From: a virus
Strand: one strand, 5' to 3'
IMG/VR virus record: IMGVR_UViG_3300038701_002844
Location: 1 to 30,093 of that record
DNA: 30,093 bases
Below the pieces are notes generated by a model. It was not told the DNA's origin and ran no database searches. It saw nothing but the letters and a program-made list of their open reading frames with translations. Position numbers and translations under genes: made by a program. This document shows, piece by piece, positions 21,793 through 28,377 of the stretch; the stretch's first letter is position 1, and every line of letters begins with the position of its first letter.

Positions 21793-22049
21793 ATAACGAT
21801 CAAGAAGCGCGTGAGGAATGCCGTCGGGAGGTGTTGAACTATTTGGCCAACCGGCCTGCGGTCGCGTTGAGTCGCGATACGATCCGGCGAGGTCTGGCGA
21901 GGGAGTTCGACTTTGAGGACGCGGAGATCCTGCATGCCTGCGCGTTTTTGGTGAGCCGGGGTTTCGCGAGCGAGAAGCACGCGGACCTGGGGGCAACCCG
22001 ATACTATCAAATTTCTGCCGATGGCACGCTGGCGCACGAACGCGCTTAA
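21789..22049 (+). CDS. Winged-helix protein, Mu gp26-like
   Basis: The 86-aa protein reads as a winged helix: REVLNYLANRP, then LSRDTIRRGLAREFDFEDAEILHACAFLVSRGFASEK and a wing with YYQISADGTLA. The pattern and place fit the Mu gp26 type found before the packaging genes. DNA binding is inferred from fold. ATGA overlap with the upstream gene shows coupling. Confidence 0.6.
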   Translation: MNNDQEAREECRREVLNYLANRPAVALSRDTIRRGLAREFDFEDAEILHACAFLVSRGFASEKHADLGATRYYQISADGTLAHERA

Positions 22050-22076
22050 TCCCGAACCTGAACCTGATATTTTCTC

Positions 22077-22229
22077 ATGAACGAAACTTACGCTCCCCTC
22101 ACCTACGTCCCCAACTTCGAGCGGGGGCCTGCGAATTTGGCGATCCCTGCGCCGCCTAGCTATTACCGGCCCGCGAGCCAGCGACAGAAGCGCAAGACGG
22201 CTCGGCGGGCGAACAATCGTAAACGATAA
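22077..22229 (+). CDS. 50-aa Pro/Tyr-rich basic-tailed protein
   Basis: The ORF encodes MNETYAPLTYVPNFERGP, a Pro/Tyr-rich middle (AIPAPPSYYRPAS), and a strongly basic end (QRQKRKTARRANNRKR). It fills the gap between the winged-helix gene and the holin candidate, with short spacers on both sides, no Shine-Dalgarno. The family is unknown. The basic end suggests nucleic acid or membrane surface binding. Confidence 0.5.
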   Translation: MNETYAPLTYVPNFERGPANLAIPAPPSYYRPASQRQKRKTARRANNRKR

Positions 22230-22240
22230 CTTCCACCCTT

Positions 22241-22462
22241 ATGAACGAAATTCCGAAACCTCTCCCGGTCTCGCGGTCGGGAATCCGAACGACCGAGTTC
22301 TGGCTGGTGCTGCTGGCCAACCTGCTGATCGCGGCGATGACCTACTTTGACCAGGTGCCCGGCGTGGCCGGAGCGGTCGCGATGGGGTTGTTGACGCTGG
22401 TCTATAACTCTCTTCGTACTTCCATCAAAACCAAACTGCTCGAATCCAATGAAACCGATTAA
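22241..22462 (+). CDS. Putative holin
   Basis: The 73-aa protein has a polar start, a first membrane segment (about 19-36, TEFWLVLLANLLIAAMTYF) and a second (about 42-58, AGAVAMGLLTLVYNSL), then a short charged C-terminus. Two-pass topology, length and position one gene before the amidase match a class II-type holin, which would open the inner membrane for lysis. It overlaps the lipoprotein gene by 14 bp. Holins share little sequence, so this rests on topology and context. Confidence 0.65.
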   Translation: MNEIPKPLPVSRSGIRTTEFWLVLLANLLIAAMTYFDQVPGVAGAVAMGLLTLVYNSLRTSIKTKLLESNETD

Positions 22463-22718
22463 ACCAACCCTCTTGTCTCTGGCCTGCCTTGCCCTGGCAT
22501 CGTGCGCGATTCCCGATGCGCTGAAATCGGGAGTGAGCGGCGGGGTCTATTTGACGAGCGAAGAATACGGAGCGAAGGCGGGGCTTGAATATGAGGACGG
22601 CGAGGGCCGGGCCTTTGCGCGAAAAGATTTCCGCGATCCGGTGACGGGCGAGTTGCTCGCGCGGACGGAGATTGAGAAGCGATTCGGCACGGAGCCGGAA
22701 ATCCTCGGCGATAAATAA
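22449..22718 (+). CDS. Small lipoprotein in the lysis cassette
   Basis: The 89-aa protein has a signal peptide ending in the lipobox LASC, with C19 as the lipidated residue. The mature part is 71 aa, hydrophilic and acidic. Placed between holin and endolysin genes, it may be an outer-membrane spanin-like subunit that helps break the outer membrane; it lacks the usual Pro-rich stretch of o-spanins, so this is tentative. Its presence fits a Gram-negative-type host envelope. Confidence 0.65.
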   Translation: MKPIKPTLLSLACLALASCAIPDALKSGVSGGVYLTSEEYGAKAGLEYEDGEGRAFARKDFRDPVTGELLARTEIEKRFGTEPEILGDK

Positions 22719-22719
22719 T

Positions 22720-22778
22720 TTCTCACTGCATGAGAACCCGAGCCGGGAGGGTTTTGGCTGTTTTTTCCCTCCCGGCTC
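22720..22778 (+). promoter_or_regulatory. Tandem hairpins before the endolysin gene
   Basis: A 6-bp hairpin (22720-22725 with 22731-22736) is followed by a perfect 12-bp hairpin (arms 22740-22751 and 22767-22778, GAGCCGGGAGGG; 15-nt T-rich loop). The second ends 19 bp before the amidase ATG. There is no T run after the stem, so a leaky terminator, RNA processing site or translational brake on the endolysin is more likely than a full terminator. Confidence 0.55.
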
Positions 22779-22797
22779 ACTCCCCCTCTTTAATACT

Positions 22798-23562
22798 ATG
22801 TCTGAACAAACCACGTTAACGTCGGCCCGCTGGGAGCTGCTCAATGGCGATCATGATCTCTCTCCGGAGACGGCAGAGATTGCGCTGAATTTGCTGAATG
22901 AGCGCATTGGATACCCGCCGCCGAGACTCGGGCTGACGGAGAGCGATCACGGCGAGGCTTATGATTTAACCGGGACGATCGCGCTGGTCGTGGGCCATGG
23001 GCGACCGGTTGACCAGGGCACGACGGCGCATGACGGGACGGTGGAGGAGGTTTGGAATCGGGCGTTGGTCCAGGCGGTCGCGAAGCGAATCCGGGCGCTG
23101 GCCCCGGGACTGAATGTGGTGAGGCTTCTGGATTACGAGGGATCGAGCTATGGTCGAGCGATGAGCTGGGTCGCTGGAAAGCTAGATGCGATTCCGGGGC
23201 TTTTGTTCGGGGTTGAGTTTCATTTCAACGCTTACAATGGGAGCGCGGAGGGGTTCGAGTATCTCTACTGGCATAAGAGCTTTAAGGGAAAGCGGCTGGC
23301 GTCGATTTTCCAGGACCGGCATGCGAAGAAGTTTCCTCGCCAGGAAAACCGAGGGGTTGAGCCTCTGGGCGACCAGGCGCATGAACGGGGTTTGCTTTTT
23401 TGCAAACTGCCGAAAGCGCCGACGATCATTGCCGAGCCGGGCTTTGGCGATAACCCGGAGGATGCCGAGCACTTCCTGCACGGCGCAGGGCGCGAGCGGC
23501 TGATCGAACACTATGCGCAGTCGTGCATTGCCGCCGCCGCTGAATTTGACACCGCAATTTAG
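22798..23562 (+). CDS. N-acetylmuramoyl-L-alanine amidase endolysin (Amidase_3 type)
   Basis: The 254-aa protein has the zinc amidase pattern: IALVVGHGRP (H67), TVEEVWNRALV (E83 or E84), VEFHFNAYNG (H142) and IIAEPGFGDNPEDA (E213, the usual catalytic Glu). It cleaves the bond between MurNAc and L-Ala in peptidoglycan. The first 50 residues (RWELLNGDHDLSPETAEIALNLLNERIGY) lie outside the catalytic domain and may help in substrate binding. No signal peptide is seen, so it depends on a holin for release. The frame is open upstream to 22672 but that would run through the hairpins; the ATG at 22798 is chosen. Confidence 0.88.
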   Translation: MSEQTTLTSARWELLNGDHDLSPETAEIALNLLNERIGYPPPRLGLTESDHGEAYDLTGTIALVVGHGRPVDQGTTAHDGTVEEVWNRALVQAVAKRIRALAPGLNVVRLLDYEGSSYGRAMSWVAGKLDAIPGLLFGVEFHFNAYNGSAEGFEYLYWHKSFKGKRLASIFQDRHAKKFPRQENRGVEPLGDQAHERGLLFCKLPKAPTIIAEPGFGDNPEDAEHFLHGAGRERLIEHYAQSCIAAAAEFDTAI

Positions 23563-23565
23563 ACT

Positions 23566-23814
23566 ATGACATTCGAAACGACAGACCCGCAGGAGTTCAC
23601 GATCCGGAACTACCAACGACATTACATCTCGGCTGACGGCGGAGACCTGACCGTGAAGCGCAAGCTTGAGGATGGGACTTGGTCGGAGGTTGAGGGCTCG
23701 CCGGTCTCGGACGGCGAAGAACGGATTTTGCTGACTTCAACAAGCGGCGGAAAGATCCAAGTGACGCCGTCGGCTATCGATACTCAAATGAGCCTGGGAG
23801 CTATCTTGGAATGA
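23566..23814 (+). CDS. Hypothetical small beta-rich protein
   Basis: The 82-aa product is not recognised. It has an alternating beta pattern (FTIRNYQRHYISADGGDLTVKRKLEDGTWSEVEGSPV, ILLTSTSGGKIQVTPS). Small proteins of this kind are common in fibre or head-decoration cassettes. It comes right after the endolysin, overlapping the next start by ATGA. Confidence 0.55.
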   Translation: MTFETTDPQEFTIRNYQRHYISADGGDLTVKRKLEDGTWSEVEGSPVSDGEERILLTSTSGGKIQVTPSAIDTQMSLGAILE

Positions 23815-24032
23815 TCTATCGCGATCCAAATTTGACGGCGGGGATTCTGCCAGGCGGCGGGATTATCGGCGGGGCTGGGATTCATACGCTGTCCGGGGAG
23901 TCGCCAGCGCTAGAGCCTGCGAACTTACTCAGCGAAGGGGGCACCGATAGACTAATCCGACCTGTCGGAGACACCACGACTGAACACCTGGTAGCACCCG
24001 GCGGGCAGCGATACGACATTCAACCAATATAA
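23811..24032 (+). CDS. Hypothetical Gly/Pro-rich small protein
   Basis: The 73-aa product is not recognised. It has a Gly-rich stretch (AGILPGGGIIGGAGIHTLSG), then a soluble end with GGQRYDIQPI. It belongs to the cassette between lysis and packaging, probably virion accessory genes. Confidence 0.5.
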   Translation: MIYRDPNLTAGILPGGGIIGGAGIHTLSGESPALEPANLLSEGGTDRLIRPVGDTTTEHLVAPGGQRYDIQPI

Positions 24033-24035
24033 ATT

Positions 24036-24476
24036 ATGGCAGACGTAAATTTAACGACCGCGACATTCAGATTCTTGACAGACCAAAGCCTGTCGGGCGC
24101 TCAAAAAACAGCGCTGCTAACAGCGCTGGGAGCAGCGAGTCAAGACATCGTCGATAACTACCTCACCCCTCTTACTCCTACGGCGGGGGCGGCGATTTCA
24201 ATCGACTTTAACGGCAAGAGTCAGGCACACATTGACGGGGCACTCTCGACGAATGCGACGATCACAATTGCGAATGTAAACGACGGTCAGACATTCGCCA
24301 TCGCCGGACAACAGGACGGAACCGGCGGGCGGTCAGTGACTATTTCAAGCACTGGTTGGAGCGACGTGATCGGGGACACGTCCAGCATTGCGGAGGCTGG
24401 AGCCAATGCTCACTTCATCGTCACGGGGCGACGGACGGGAGCTAGTCTATTCGTGACCACAACTGTATTCGAGTAA
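24036..24476 (+). CDS. Putative tail-fibre or virion accessory protein
   Basis: The 146-aa product starts MADVNLTTATFRFLTDQSLSGAQKTALLTALGA and continues with Thr/Ser/Gly-rich beta strands (ATITIANVNDGQTFAIAGQQDGTGGRSVTISSTGWSDVIG). This looks like a small trimeric-fibre or adhesin-type domain. The local base composition is less GC-biased than the neighbouring genes. The function is inferred from look and position. The next gene starts at the last base of its stop codon. Confidence 0.5.
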   Translation: MADVNLTTATFRFLTDQSLSGAQKTALLTALGAASQDIVDNYLTPLTPTAGAAISIDFNGKSQAHIDGALSTNATITIANVNDGQTFAIAGQQDGTGGRSVTISSTGWSDVIGDTSSIAEAGANAHFIVTGRRTGASLFVTTTVFE

Positions 24477-24964
24477 TGGATGGGATTGCGGGTCAGATGC
24501 TGCCGATTGCCTCGGGGCTCGGTAGAGTCACCAAGTCTGCTTTTGTGCGGGGAGGGGCATATTCGGCCACCCCTCAAGACTCCTCAACGGAGCTACTTAT
24601 GAAACACGCGGCCAGCGATACCTACGTGCGGCGGATCTATGTCAGAATCGAGGGTCACGATGGGGCTGATGCCACGTTGACGCTGTTTGACAATGGAGCT
24701 GATGCGCGGGATTTTTCGCTGGCGTTCGACGTTATGATTATCACCGGAGATTTTGTTTCCGGCACGGTCACATGGGACAATGCCCCAACTGGCTCTCTCT
24801 TAACAACGGGTAATCACGATCATCCCGGCAACCTTGTCCTGCCGTTAACGGGTTTGCCAGTCGGAGATTTCACAATCGGTCTGTTCCCGACATCTCAAGG
24901 CGCTGATGATCCTCAGGGCCGGTTTGCCTCTCACGGGGGCAGTTCTCCCCCAACTCTTTCTTAA
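24476..24964 (+). CDS. Putative virion/fibre protein, beta-sandwich-like
   Basis: The 162-aa product has a beta-rich look (TYVRRIYVRIEGHDGADATLTLFDNGADARDFSLAFDVMIITGDFVSGTVTWDN), as in carbohydrate-binding or fibre head domains, and a Gly/His-rich late part (TTGNHDHPGNLVLP). No diagnostic motif. It may form the receptor-binding part together with its neighbours. The ATG overlaps the upstream stop by one base. Confidence 0.5.
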   Translation: MDGIAGQMLPIASGLGRVTKSAFVRGGAYSATPQDSSTELLMKHAASDTYVRRIYVRIEGHDGADATLTLFDNGADARDFSLAFDVMIITGDFVSGTVTWDNAPTGSLLTTGNHDHPGNLVLPLTGLPVGDFTIGLFPTSQGADDPQGRFASHGGSSPPTLS

Positions 24965-24966
24965 AT

Positions 24967-25452
24967 ATGAACCCCTATAAACTCTACGACACACAGACCT
25001 CCGAGTTCGCGACCCGGCCCGTTGGCGGCCACCCCGTTATCCGGCGCGTTGGAGACCCTCAAACATTCAATTTCGGCCTGCCTGATGGGTATGAATATGT
25101 GGAAGATTTGCCTCCTATTCAAAACCCCACGCCCGCTACCCATAAGCTAGCGCGGATCAAGCCTACAGATGGGGTGTATGGCTGGCAGCTGGTGGAACTT
25201 TCGCCAGAAGAAATCGCTTCGCGAAGACTGCAACCTATTACCAAGCTGACGCTCATGCGGAGGTTGCAAAACGTCGGCAAGTGGGATTTGTTTAAGGCTG
25301 TTTTGATGAACCTCGATGAGGAGCTGCAAGATGCCTGGGCGCTCGCCCAAGACATTCGGGGAGACGACCCTCTGTTTACGGAAAACGCGGCTGCGCTGCG
25401 TGAGTTGCTTAATCTGACCGAGGCGGAAATGAACGATTTGTTGACTCCGTGA
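24967..25452 (+). CDS. Putative fibre-assembly or tail accessory protein
   Basis: The 161-aa product has a polar N-terminal half (MNPYKLYDTQTSEFATRPVGGHPVIRRVGD) and a helical C-terminal half (ITKLTLMRRLQNVGKWDLFKAVLMNLDEELQDAWALAQDIRGDDPLF...LLNLTEAEMNDLL). A short protein with this split after fibre-like genes recalls fibre-assembly chaperones, and its second half also resembles small phage proteins of the same position that follow tail fibres. Not firmly recognised. Confidence 0.5.
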   Translation: MNPYKLYDTQTSEFATRPVGGHPVIRRVGDPQTFNFGLPDGYEYVEDLPPIQNPTPATHKLARIKPTDGVYGWQLVELSPEEIASRRLQPITKLTLMRRLQNVGKWDLFKAVLMNLDEELQDAWALAQDIRGDDPLFTENAAALRELLNLTEAEMNDLLTP

Positions 25453-25464
25453 TTTTTCAAAGCG

Positions 25465-26127
25465 ATGAAATATTTTTTGATTTTTACTCTGCTTTTGACG
25501 AGCTGCACGACGCGGCATGGGGTTGGCCTGGGCGCTTTGGTTTTGGCCGGGGGGGCGGCGATTGCGATTGCGCAGCAAAAAGACTCCGATGAGGAGGATC
25601 GCGCGGCGCGACGGGAGGAACTGGAGGTGATCGAGGTGGATCAATCCGGGACGGTTTCTCAGCTGGGCGGGGCGATTATTTCGGCGACCGAGATCGCGCA
25701 TGTGACGCATTGGCCGGTGACGCCTGGGCAGACGATTACGATTGCGACGAACGATGGCGGGAGGGTTTCGCGGAAGGTGGTTTTGAAGACAGAATTGCTG
25801 GCGGATTTGTCGATTTTGCATTTGGACAGGCCGCTGGATTTATCCCGGCACACTCTGCTGGGCATCGCGCCGGCGCAGGTCGGGGAGGCGGTGACGATTG
25901 AGCGGCTGAACCGGCAACCGATTGCGACCTGGATCACGAATGCGACAGAGGCGCAGGTGTTCGCCGATACGGATGAGAGGACGATTCAAAGCGGGGATTC
26001 GGGCAAGCGCCGGATTCAAATGATCGAGGGCAAGCCGCATGTGGTTTCGCTGAATTCGACGATGAAAGGGCAAGGACCGAACTTGCACAAACTTCTCCAA
26101 GATTACTCCCAGACTGGACAGAAATAA
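25465..26127 (+). CDS. Trypsin-like serine peptidase-fold lipoprotein
   Basis: The 220-aa protein starts with a signal peptide and lipobox LLTSC (C14 lipidated). The body follows the chymotrypsin plan: GGAIISATEIAHVTHW with H79 or H82 as candidate His, ELLADLSILHLDRPL with D114 in the place of the catalytic Asp, and RTIQSGDSGK with GDSG at 177-180 (S179). After it comes KPHVVSLNST like the strand that follows the active Ser. It would be anchored in the envelope. Activity is not shown; the site is intact by eye. It lies between the fibre cassette and the packaging genes and touches the gp27 start. Roles may be in lysis, exclusion of other phages, or lysogenic conversion. Confidence 0.72.
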   Translation: MKYFLIFTLLLTSCTTRHGVGLGALVLAGGAAIAIAQQKDSDEEDRAARREELEVIEVDQSGTVSQLGGAIISATEIAHVTHWPVTPGQTITIATNDGGRVSRKVVLKTELLADLSILHLDRPLDLSRHTLLGIAPAQVGEAVTIERLNRQPIATWITNATEAQVFADTDERTIQSGDSGKRRIQMIEGKPHVVSLNSTMKGQGPNLHKLLQDYSQTGQK

Positions 26128-26768
26128 TGGCTCGCCAAGGTAAAATCGCACGTCTGCCGCATGCTCTGCGGGACCGGGTAAATCGGGCTCTCCTGAATGG
26201 GGAGACGGCTCGGGAATTGTTGGGCTGGTTGAACCAGGAGGCGGAGGCGATTGAGACTTGGGAACAGCACTTCGAAGGAGCGGAGGCGAATCCGCAGAAC
26301 CTGAGCGAGTGGCGGCTTGGAGGATACAAGGACTGGATCCGGAAACGGGAGAAGGTTGAGAATCTGAAGACGCTGTCTTCGTTCTGCCTGGACGCGGCGA
26401 AGGCGGGGCAGAATATCAGCGATGGCGCGGCGGCTATCGCGGCGGGCGAGCTGCTCCAAGCGCTGGAGGAAGCGGCTCACGATGAGGACGCTGACCTGGG
26501 GAAATTGACCTCGGCGATCTCGGGGATCCGGGCGGGAAACATCGCGCAGGCGCGGCTGGATCTGGACCGCGCGAAGCACGAGACGAAGCGCGAGGAAGTG
26601 GCGCTGAGTCGCGATAAGTTCGAGCGGCAGACGGTGGAGCAGTTTTTGAAATTCGCGAAGACGAAGGAGGCACAGGCGATCCTGGACAGCGGGAAGTCTA
26701 AGTCGGTGCAGATGTCGGAGATGCGCAAGCTGATGTTTGGGGAGCGACCAGGGAGGAAGAAGAAATGA
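26127..26768 (+). CDS. Terminase small-subunit-like protein, Mu gp27 (DUF3486)
   Basis: The 213-aa protein matches DUF3486: RQGKIARLPHALRDRVNRALLNGETARELLGWLNQE (about 3-38), then NPQNLSEWRLGGYKDWIRKRE (about 55-75), followed by a long helical and coiled-coil region. The family lies directly before the large terminase in Mu-like phages and is taken as the small terminase that recognises phage DNA. The C-terminus is basic. It overlaps the terminase start (ATGA, 26765-26768). Confidence 0.85.
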   Translation: MARQGKIARLPHALRDRVNRALLNGETARELLGWLNQEAEAIETWEQHFEGAEANPQNLSEWRLGGYKDWIRKREKVENLKTLSSFCLDAAKAGQNISDGAAAIAAGELLQALEEAAHDEDADLGKLTSAISGIRAGNIAQARLDLDRAKHETKREEVALSRDKFERQTVEQFLKFAKTKEAQAILDSGKSKSVQMSEMRKLMFGERPGRKKK

Positions 26769-27682
26769 GTGAGGCGATTATTCAACTGCGGCCTTATCAG
26801 GACGTGGCTTTCGACCGGATGGAAGGCATGATGGCTTACGTTTGGAGACGGCAGAGCGGAAAGTCATTCACGCTGGGCTGTGTGGCGCTGGACTGGATGA
26901 TGGAGGCGGTTTGCGATGTGATTTTTGCGAGCGCGGCGATTCGCCTGGGAACAGAGAATATCCGGAAGGAGGCGGAGGTTTGGCGCATTATGACGGAGAC
27001 CTTGAGGGGGCAGATTAAAGCGGGCGGCGGCTACGATTTAACGACGAACGCGGATAACGATAAGGGCGAGTTGCTCGACGTTGACGCGATCGCGGACCTC
27101 TTCGAACATCAGAAGCTGGAGACGCGGCTTTGGCATAACCGGAGCCAGTGCAGCCGGTCGTTGGTGGTGGCGCCGAACCCGGACACGGCGGTCGGTTGGA
27201 CCGGTCATGTCATCATGGATGAGGTGGGGAGGATTCCGGATTTTCGGGACGTTTATGAGGCGATGGAGCCGATTGTTTCGGCGAATCAGAATTTCAGGAT
27301 TCGGCTGGCGACGACGCCGCCGCCGGATGATAGCCACTATTCCTATGAGCTGCTCGCGCCACCGGCAGGAAGCGAATTCAAGCCGAACGAAGCGGGGGAT
27401 TTTTACGAAAGCGAGGCAGGGCTTTTGGTGCATCGCGTGGATGCCTGGGACGGCTACGAGGCGGGGGTGCCGCTCTACAATCTGAAGAGCCGAGAGCCGC
27501 AGACGCCGGAGGAACATCGGGCGCTGGCGGTGGACCGCACGGCGTGGGATCGGAACTATGGCTTGAAGTTTATTTCCGGGGGGGCGGCGGCGATTTCTCG
27601 GCTCGCTTTGATGCGGGCGCAAGAGGCCGGTGCCGATGAGGGTTTCGGACGAAACATCACTGACCAACTGACTGCGACATGA
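26765..27682 (+). CDS. Large terminase, ATPase half (Mu gp28 N-terminal part)
   Basis: The 305-aa protein corresponds to the ATPase domain of Mu gp28-type large terminases. A Walker A-like RRQSGKS lies at 28-34, Walker B HVIMDEVGRI at 148-157, and the coupling motif RLATTPPPD follows near 178. The gene ends in a TGA that overlaps the ATG of the nuclease gene (27679-27682). Other Mu-like phages carry both domains in one protein of about 540 aa; here the sum is 537. Reading across would need a one-base shift, but termination and re-start on ATGA is used by many gene pairs in this genome. Confidence 0.85.
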   Translation: MSEAIIQLRPYQDVAFDRMEGMMAYVWRRQSGKSFTLGCVALDWMMEAVCDVIFASAAIRLGTENIRKEAEVWRIMTETLRGQIKAGGGYDLTTNADNDKGELLDVDAIADLFEHQKLETRLWHNRSQCSRSLVVAPNPDTAVGWTGHVIMDEVGRIPDFRDVYEAMEPIVSANQNFRIRLATTPPPDDSHYSYELLAPPAGSEFKPNEAGDFYESEAGLLVHRVDAWDGYEAGVPLYNLKSREPQTPEEHRALAVDRTAWDRNYGLKFISGGAAAISRLALMRAQEAGADEGFGRNITDQLTAT

Positions 27683-28377
27683 TCAATCCACGAGAAGCAA
27701 TTCCCCGGTCCTGGCTCGATTACCTCGGCGGCGGAAGCCTGGGCGTGGGGATGGATTTGGGGACGACTGACAAAGGGACGTCGAACCCGAGCGCGATCAC
27801 GGTAGCGGAGAGAGATGGGCGCGGATTTAAGGGGCGACTGGTGGTGGCGTGGAAGACGGCGAACCCGGATATTTCGGAAGGGATTCTGCGGATGATTTTG
27901 GCGGACCTGGAGGATGCCGGGAAGCCTGCGCGGCGGGTTTGTCTGGACGCGTCGAACGAAACGTTTTTTTGCAAACACCTGAAGAAGTCGTTGTCGAGAT
28001 ATGCGCCGTTCTCGCTGATCAAAGGGGGGGAGAATTTGACTTTCGAGGGCGAGGAACACCAGGCAAAGACGTTGCTTGGAAATCTCTATGTGAACGCGCT
28101 GGAAGATGGGTTGTGGACGCTGCCATCGGGCGAGTTTATCCGAGACGATCAACGGCTGGTAGCAAAACAAAAAGGGTCGTTCATTTCGGCGACGAGCAAC
28201 AGCGGACAGCACGGCGATACTTTCGACTCCTGCAAGCTCGCGCAGTGGGCGCTGATCAAAGGCGGCGGACGGGTGCAGGCGGAGGCGGTGGCCGTGGGAG
28301 GATCTCAAAACAAACCGTTGCGGCCCGGACTCATCGGGCCGATTGGAAGGATCATTAAAAGCGTTCTGAATTCATGA
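27679..28377 (+). CDS. Large terminase, nuclease half (Mu gp28 C-terminal part)
   Basis: The 232-aa protein is the RNase H-like nuclease domain of a large terminase. Acidic metal ligands by position: D26 in GVGMDLG, D90 in RVCLDASNE and D180 or D183 in GQHGDTFDSCKL. These cut concatemeric or integrated phage DNA for headful packaging. It begins in the ATGA overlap with the ATPase gene and overlaps the portal start the same way (28374-28377), so the three are translated in series. Loss of the covalent link is unusual; see the matching finding. Confidence 0.85.
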   Translation: MINPREAIPRSWLDYLGGGSLGVGMDLGTTDKGTSNPSAITVAERDGRGFKGRLVVAWKTANPDISEGILRMILADLEDAGKPARRVCLDASNETFFCKHLKKSLSRYAPFSLIKGGENLTFEGEEHQAKTLLGNLYVNALEDGLWTLPSGEFIRDDQRLVAKQKGSFISATSNSGQHGDTFDSCKLAQWALIKGGGRVQAEAVAVGGSQNKPLRPGLIGPIGRIIKSVLNS

